In this document: in pieces, positions 59,466-64,000 of the stretch | How the letters are laid out: the number at the start of each line of letters is the position of its first letter | Numbering within the stretch: the first letter of the stretch is position 1 | Assembly (NCBI RefSeq): GCF_052060015.1 | Contig: NZ_JBPODZ010000003.1 | Coordinates: 248,001-312,000, forward strand | DNA from: Arhodomonas sp052060015 | GTDB lineage: Bacteria; Pseudomonadota; Gammaproteobacteria; Nitrococcales; Nitrococcaceae | Reading direction: 5' to 3' | DNA: 64,000 nt | The notes under the pieces: model-generated | Told to the model about the DNA's origin: nothing | What the model saw: only the letters and a program-made list of their open reading frames with translations | The model's database searches: none | Made by a program: the position numbers and the translations under genes

Positions 59466-61178
59466 ATGAGGTCACGCCGCGATATCGAGGCGCTGCTGGA
59501 GGAGCTGGAGCACTACATCGCCGATGAGCTGGAAGACCAGGACCTAGACTTCAAGCAGTGGGACACCAAGAGCCGCAATAAGGCCGTGGAGAAGGTCGTC
59601 GAAATGGCCATCTGCATGGTCAACGGCGGGGGAGGCACTGTGGTGTTCGGCGTGGCGGATCGTGTCTCCGGCCGTGAACAGGCTGTCCTGGGTGTCCCGC
59701 CAGAAGTCGACGTCAATATCCTGAAGCGGGCCGTCTATGACCAGACCGACCCGCATGTCACTCCGGTGTTCGATGAACTCCACGTGCCGGAAGGCACCGG
59801 CCGGGTGCTGATCATGCAGGTGCACCCGGGCATGCCGCCCCATACCGACACCAGGGGTGGCGGTACCATACGCATCGGCAAGGAGTGCAAACCGCTCACC
59901 GGCACCCAGCGCCGCAAGATCGGCGTGGAGACCGGCGATACCGATTACACCGCCGAGACGCTGGGTCCCGTCGACGATGCCCTCTTCTCGCCTGTCGCCA
60001 TGGAAGCGCTTCGCCACCTGGCACAGCGTGAAAGAGTCCCGGATGAACTCCTGCGCCGCTCCGACCGGGAGTTGCTCGATACCCTGGGACTGATCCGCAA
60101 GGGGCAGGTCACCCGCGCCGCTATCCTGTTGGCCGGTACCGAAGAAGCCCTGCGCGAGCATGTGCCGGGCCACCTGTGGACCTTCCTGCAGATGCGCTCC
60201 GATACCGACTACGGCGTTCGCGAGGACCGCGTCAGCGCCCTGCCCCTATCGGTGCAGCGCATCGAGGAGCTGCTGGTGCCCTTCAACCCCATCACCACCG
60301 TGCAGCAGGGCATGTTTCACTTCGAGTACCGCACCTGGCCCGAGGTCGCGGTGCGCGAGGCGCTGATGAACGCCTTCTGTCACGGAGACCTGCGCCTCGC
60401 CGGTCCCGTGATGGTCAAGCTCTACCCCCAGCGCCTGGAGGTCAGCAACAACGGTGGCTTCATCGCAGGGATCAGCGAGCACAACATCCTCCACCACCAG
60501 CCGGCCGCCCGAAACCCGCTGCTGGTCGATGCGCTGGTCAAGCTGCGCCTGGTCAACCGCAGCAACCTCGGGGTCAGCCGCATGTTTGAGGCCATGCTGA
60601 TGGAAGGTAAGGAGCCCCCGGTGATCCGCGAGATCGGCGACTCCGTCTCGGTGATCTTCCAGAAGCGGGAGATCAATGCCGCGTTTCGGCGGTTCGTGGC
60701 CGAAGAGAGCGAGCGCGGCCGCAACCTCGGGGTCGATCAGTTGCTGCTACTGCAGTATTTCCTGCAGCACCCCGAGGTGGATACCGGCACAGCGGCGAGG
60801 CTCTGCCAGCGCACCGAGCCAGAAACCCGAGAGCTGCTCGCCGATATGGAGCGACAGGGCTACGTCGAGCATGGGGGAAGCGGTCGCGGGGCCTATTGGA
60901 GCATTCACCCCGAACTCTATGCACGGCTTCGTGCCGATGGCAACGCGGAGACTCGCCGCCGCATCGATTGGGATGCCGCCAAGACCCGGGTACTCAGCAT
61001 CCTGATCGAACGCGCCAAGCGCGGCGAGGTGGGGCTGAGCAACAAGGAGATCCGCCAGATCACCCGCTTCGACCGCAACCACGCCTATCGCCTGATGCGC
61101 GAGCTACGGGAAGAAAACCCGCAGATCCAGCCCCCCGGGAAGGGCAAGCATGCCCGTTACGAATACCGCAATACGTAG
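59466..61178 (+). CDS. AlbA_2/Schlafen-like ATP-binding protein inside the BREX operon
   Basis: A 570-aa protein. Residues ~1-140 form an AlbA_2 (Schlafen AlbA-like) domain (EDQDLDFKQWDTKSRNKAVEKVVEMAICMVNGGGGTVVFGV). Around 290-340 is a HATPase_c_4-like ATP site with VREALMNAFCHGDLRLAGPVMVKLYPQRLEVSNNGGF and ENILHHQPAARNPLLVDAL. The C-terminal ~180 residues hold two winged-helix segments (LLLLQYFLQHPEVDTGTAARLC; GLSNKEIRQITRFDRNHAYRLMRELREE). It follows brxC after 15 bases. Such RecG-like/'transcriptional regulator' ATPases recur in BREX loci, but their role is unproven. Confidence 0.82.
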   Translation: MRSRRDIEALLEELEHYIADELEDQDLDFKQWDTKSRNKAVEKVVEMAICMVNGGGGTVVFGVADRVSGREQAVLGVPPEVDVNILKRAVYDQTDPHVTPVFDELHVPEGTGRVLIMQVHPGMPPHTDTRGGGTIRIGKECKPLTGTQRRKIGVETGDTDYTAETLGPVDDALFSPVAMEALRHLAQRERVPDELLRRSDRELLDTLGLIRKGQVTRAAILLAGTEEALREHVPGHLWTFLQMRSDTDYGVREDRVSALPLSVQRIEELLVPFNPITTVQQGMFHFEYRTWPEVAVREALMNAFCHGDLRLAGPVMVKLYPQRLEVSNNGGFIAGISEHNILHHQPAARNPLLVDALVKLRLVNRSNLGVSRMFEAMLMEGKEPPVIREIGDSVSVIFQKREINAAFRRFVAEESERGRNLGVDQLLLLQYFLQHPEVDTGTAARLCQRTEPETRELLADMERQGYVEHGGSGRGAYWSIHPELYARLRADGNAETRRRIDWDAAKTRVLSILIERAKRGEVGLSNKEIRQITRFDRNHAYRLMRELREENPQIQPPGKGKHARYEYRNT

Positions 61179-61180
61179 GG

Positions 61181-61239
61181 CAATGCGCTGCGCATTGGGG
61201 TGAGCATTAAACCCAGCTCAATGCGCACTGCAATGCTCA
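61181..61239 (+). promoter_or_regulatory. Inverted repeats upstream of pglX
   Basis: CAATGCGC-T-GCGCATTG (61181-61197) is a perfect hairpin. TGAGCATT (61201-61208) pairs perfectly with AATGCTCA (61232-61239), and CAATGCGC recurs at 61219-61226. This 120-base gap is the only sizeable one inside the BREX genes, so it may attenuate or separately regulate the methyltransferase. Confidence 0.5.
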
Positions 61240-61298
61240 CGCGCAATAAACACGCATTCGCAGGGAAAACGTTGGAAGGGATAAACAAGGACGGCAGC

Positions 61299-64000
61299 AT
61301 GCAGCCACTCGACAAGACACTCCGCAACCAGCTCGACCGCACCGTGCGCACGGCCCGCCCGGTGGCCGAACAGGCCGCCGAGGCGGCCCTGGAGCAGCTC
61401 GGTCTCGGCGAGGAGAACCCGCCCAGCTACCTCGGTGAAGACCAGCGCGCCCTGCGCCGTCGGCTGCGCGCCCACGCCCGTAGCCTCGGCGACCCGCTTA
61501 AGGACGGCGCCCAGGCGACGACCCGCCTGATCCATGAGGTCGCCTATGAGCACTGGCACCGCATGATCTTCGCCCGCTTTCTGGCCGAGAACGAGCTGCT
61601 GATGTACGAGGGGGTGGCCGTCACCCTGGAGGAGTGCGAGGAGCTGGCCGAGGAGGAAGGCCATGCCAGCGGCTGGGCCCTGGCCGCCCGGCTGGCCAGC
61701 ACCATGCTGCCCCAGGTGTTCCGCGTCGACAGCCCGGTATTCGAGCTCACCCTGGCCGCCGAGTACCAGCGCGAGTTGGAAGAGCTGCTGGCCGGTCTGC
61801 CGGTGGAGGTCTTCCACGCCAGCGACAGCCTGGGCTGGGTCTACCAGTTCTGGCAGACCGACAACAAGGAGCGCATCAACCGCTCCGAGGTGAAGATCGG
61901 CACCGACGAGCTGCCCGCCGTCACCCAGCTCTTCACCGAGCCCTATATGGTCAGCTTCCTACTGGATAATAGCTTGGGCGCCTGGTGGGCCGTCCGCCGC
62001 CTGTCGGAAATCGACCTGGCCAACGCCGAAAGCGAACAGGAATTGCGCGACAAGGCCAGCCTGCCCGGCGTGCCGCTGGAATATCTACGCTTCGTCAAGG
62101 ACGAGGAGACCGGGCACTGGACCCCCGCCGCCAGCACCTTCGATGCCTGGCCACAGAGCCTCGCCGAGCTCAAGACCCTGGACCCCTGTTGCGGCAGCGG
62201 CCACTTCCTGGTCGCCGCCCTGCTGATGCTGGTGCCCATGCGCATGGAGCTGGAGGGCCTTAGCTCTCGTGACGCCGTGGATGCGGTGCTGCGCGACAAC
62301 TTGCACGGCCTGGAGATCGATCAGCGCTGCGTGGAACTCGCCGCCTTTGCCCTGGCCCTTACCGCTTGGCGCTACCCCGGTGCCGGCGGCTATCGCAAGC
62401 TGCCAGAACTGCACCTGGCCTGCTCCGGCCTGCCCATCAGCGTGGCCAAAGAGGAGTGGAAGGCCTTGGGGCTCGGCAAGAAGAACCTCACCATCGCCCT
62501 GGACTGGCTCTACGACAGCTTCAAGGACGCCCCCATCCTCGGCAGCCTGCTCGACCCCACCCGGACCAGTGCCGCCAAGATCGCCCAGTGGGAGGAGCTG
62601 TCCGAGGCGCTGAATCAGGCGCTCTCTCAAGAAAACACCCAGGAAGGCAGCGACGAGCAGCATGAAGCCGCCGTCACCGCCCAGGGCCTGGCCAAGGCCG
62701 CCACGCTGCTGGGGGATCGATATCACTGGGTCATCACCAACGTGCCCTACCTGGCCCGCGGCAAGCAGCATCCGAGGCTTCAAGAGTTCTGTGCCGACTA
62801 CTACCCGGCGGCCAAGAATGACCTGGCCACAGTCTTTCTCGATCGCTGCCTGGAGCTCTGCGTGGAAGGCGGCACCACCAGCAATGTGTTGCCGCAGAAC
62901 TGGCTGTTCCTGACCAGCTACAAGAAGTTTCGAGAAAAGCTACTACAGAATGATGTTTGGCATTTGATTGCGAGGCTGGGCCCTGGAGCTTTCGAGACCA
63001 TCAGCGGTGAGGTAGTAAAAGCAGTTCTTATCAACATAAGCCGAAGCTATAGCATAGGCCAGTCAGCAGACCTTCTAGCTTCAGGCAGCCAACGCAACCT
63101 GATACGGGGTATTGATGTATCTCAAGCTAGAAAAGAAGTTAAAAAAGCATCTAGGTTGCTAGCCGATGAAGTGCAGAGCATAGAACAGTATAATCAACTA
63201 AAAAATCCAGACGCAACAATTTCTCTTGACCAGTCTCCTAAACTTCCATTGCTTTCAGAATATGCAAGTGCTTACACAGGCCTCCAAACAGGAGACCTAC
63301 CAAGGTATGTGATTCATTTTTGGGAATTAGGAGAAAAGACTTCTGAATGGATCTTCCAAATGGGCACTATTAAAAAAAGCTGCCATTATGGAGGACGCTC
63401 ATTCCTGTTGCTTTGGGAGCAGGGAGAGGGGGCATTGTCACGTAGCCCCGGGGCCTATCTTCGCGGGCAGAACGTCTGGGGAGAACATGGCGTACATATT
63501 TCACAAATGGGAAACATTCCAGTAACTATTTACGGGGGGAACTGTTGGTCAAATAGTGGAGCTACAATAATACCGCATGACAATAATGATCACCCAGCAA
63601 TATGGGAGTTTTTCAGATCAGGTTTTTTCCAAGAAGCCCTGAGAAAAAACAACCCCAAGATGAATATAGATCCGGGATATTTTGAGAAAATAGGAATCGA
63701 TATTTCTTATTGGGAGGCCACGTCTCTCGCTTTATACCCCCATGGACTCCCCAAACCCTACTCCGACGATCCTACCCAATGGATCTTCCACGGCCATCCC
63801 TGCGGCTCGGTCATCTGGGACGAGGAGGCCAAATGGACCGCTCATGGCCCGCTGCGCACCGATGATACCGTGCTGCAGGTCGCCGTGGCCCGGTTACTGG
63901 GCTACCGCTGGCCGGCGGAGCTGGACCCGGAGATGGAGCTGGCCGAGGAGCAGCGCGAATGGGTCAATCGCGGCGAGGCGCTGCTCGGCCATGCCGACCG
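61299..64000 (+). CDS. pglX: BREX adenine-specific DNA methyltransferase PglX, 5' part
   Basis: Open from the ATG at 61299 to the window edge (about 900 codons; full PglX is ~1200 aa). Motif I is DPCCGSGHFLVAALLML (D295) and motif IV is NVPY (481-484) in WVITNVPYLARGKQHP. These mark a gamma-type N6-adenine methyltransferase. The C-terminal part should hold the target-recognition domain. From about 62930 to 63740 the gene becomes AT-rich (e.g. 63181-63240 is 35% GC versus 62% at 62461-62520), with many AAA, ATA and AGA codons, then returns to GC-rich codons without breaking the frame. It marks host DNA so that BREX spares it. Confidence 0.93.
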   Translation, partial: MQPLDKTLRNQLDRTVRTARPVAEQAAEAALEQLGLGEENPPSYLGEDQRALRRRLRAHARSLGDPLKDGAQATTRLIHEVAYEHWHRMIFARFLAENELLMYEGVAVTLEECEELAEEEGHASGWALAARLASTMLPQVFRVDSPVFELTLAAEYQRELEELLAGLPVEVFHASDSLGWVYQFWQTDNKERINRSEVKIGTDELPAVTQLFTEPYMVSFLLDNSLGAWWAVRRLSEIDLANAESEQELRDKASLPGVPLEYLRFVKDEETGHWTPAASTFDAWPQSLAELKTLDPCCGSGHFLVAALLMLVPMRMELEGLSSRDAVDAVLRDNLHGLEIDQRCVELAAFALALTAWRYPGAGGYRKLPELHLACSGLPISVAKEEWKALGLGKKNLTIALDWLYDSFKDAPILGSLLDPTRTSAAKIAQWEELSEALNQALSQENTQEGSDEQHEAAVTAQGLAKAATLLGDRYHWVITNVPYLARGKQHPRLQEFCADYYPAAKNDLATVFLDRCLELCVEGGTTSNVLPQNWLFLTSYKKFREKLLQNDVWHLIARLGPGAFETISGEVVKAVLINISRSYSIGQSADLLASGSQRNLIRGIDVSQARKEVKKASRLLADEVQSIEQYNQLKNPDATISLDQSPKLPLLSEYASAYTGLQTGDLPRYVIHFWELGEKTSEWIFQMGTIKKSCHYGGRSFLLLWEQGEGALSRSPGAYLRGQNVWGEHGVHISQMGNIPVTIYGGNCWSNSGATIIPHDNNDHPAIWEFFRSGFFQEALRKNNPKMNIDPGYFEKIGIDISYWEATSLALYPHGLPKPYSDDPTQWIFHGHPCGSVIWDEEAKWTAHGPLRTDDTVLQVAVARLLGYRWPAELDPEMELAEEQREWVNRGEALLGHAD

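Larger units (their letters stand above)
41835..64000. mobile_element. Integrated mobilizable element at tRNA-Lys carrying BREX (right end outside window)
   Basis: The element is bounded on the left by the tRNA-Lys fragment. It carries a tyrosine integrase, AlpA-like protein, CHC2-type protein, primase-helicase-type ATPase, HTH regulator, RHH protein, VirD4/TraD coupling protein, MobF relaxase and a BREX locus. No type IV secretion pilus/channel genes are seen in 22 kb, which suggests mobilization in trans (IME) unless they lie past 64000. Confidence 0.8.

Overview
The window is a high-GC (roughly 65-70%) chromosomal segment. Its gene content and orders point to a halophilic or alkaliphilic gammaproteobacterium, probably of the Ectothiorhodospiraceae/Chromatiales type (inference). 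Supporting signs are divergent bamD/rluD, FolX beside FolE, glnB, aspS and a gammaproteobacterial-type valine/fatty-acid regulon.

Positions 1-18,000 are housekeeping: the ychF 3' end, nadE, glnB, bamD, rluD, a DUF1614 membrane protein, an FmdB-like zinc ribbon, aspS, DUF192, LysE- and EamA-type transporters, an AhpD-like protein, folX-folE, a nitroreductase, a sugar-active pair (six-hairpin glycosidase-like protein plus GT4 glycosyltransferase), an ornithine cyclodeaminase-like protein and yfiH.

Positions 18,000-34,300 form a catabolic block. A minus-strand operon (mmsA, acyl-CoA dehydrogenase, enoyl-CoA hydratase, 3-hydroxyisobutyryl-CoA hydrolase) looks like valine/isobutyrate breakdown. 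It diverges from a short-chain dehydrogenase. Next comes a Liv-type ABC importer operon that includes two acyl-CoA ligase genes, then etfBA. Two matching palindromes built on ACGTTTACGTWAACGT lie upstream of these operons and suggest one shared repressor (LiuR-like).

Positions 34,500-41,000 hold a 74-aa protein, a polar-amino-acid-type ABC operon that also encodes a C45-type acyltransferase/hydrolase and an RpiR regulator, and a class I-like phaC. At 41,064-41,280 there is a cobalamin riboswitch aptamer followed by a perfect 9-bp stem that masks the ribosome binding site of an unrecognised 143-aa protein.

From 41,835 to the right edge lies an integrated element. Its left end is a 3' fragment of tRNA-Lys (attL) followed by a tyrosine integrase. 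The element carries an AlpA-like protein, a CHC2 zinc-finger protein, a primase-helicase-type ATPase, an HTH regulator with an inverted-repeat operator, a graveyard of transposase and gene fragments, an AT-rich oriT-like region, an RHH protein, a type IV coupling protein and a MobF relaxase. Its cargo is a BREX phage-defence locus: HTH gene, brxA, brxB, brxC, an AlbA_2-type ATPase and pglX, the last cut by the window edge. The middle of pglX is strikingly AT-rich, suggesting exchange of the target-recognition segment. pglZ, brxL, any T4SS genes and the expected intact tRNA-Lys would lie beyond 64,000.
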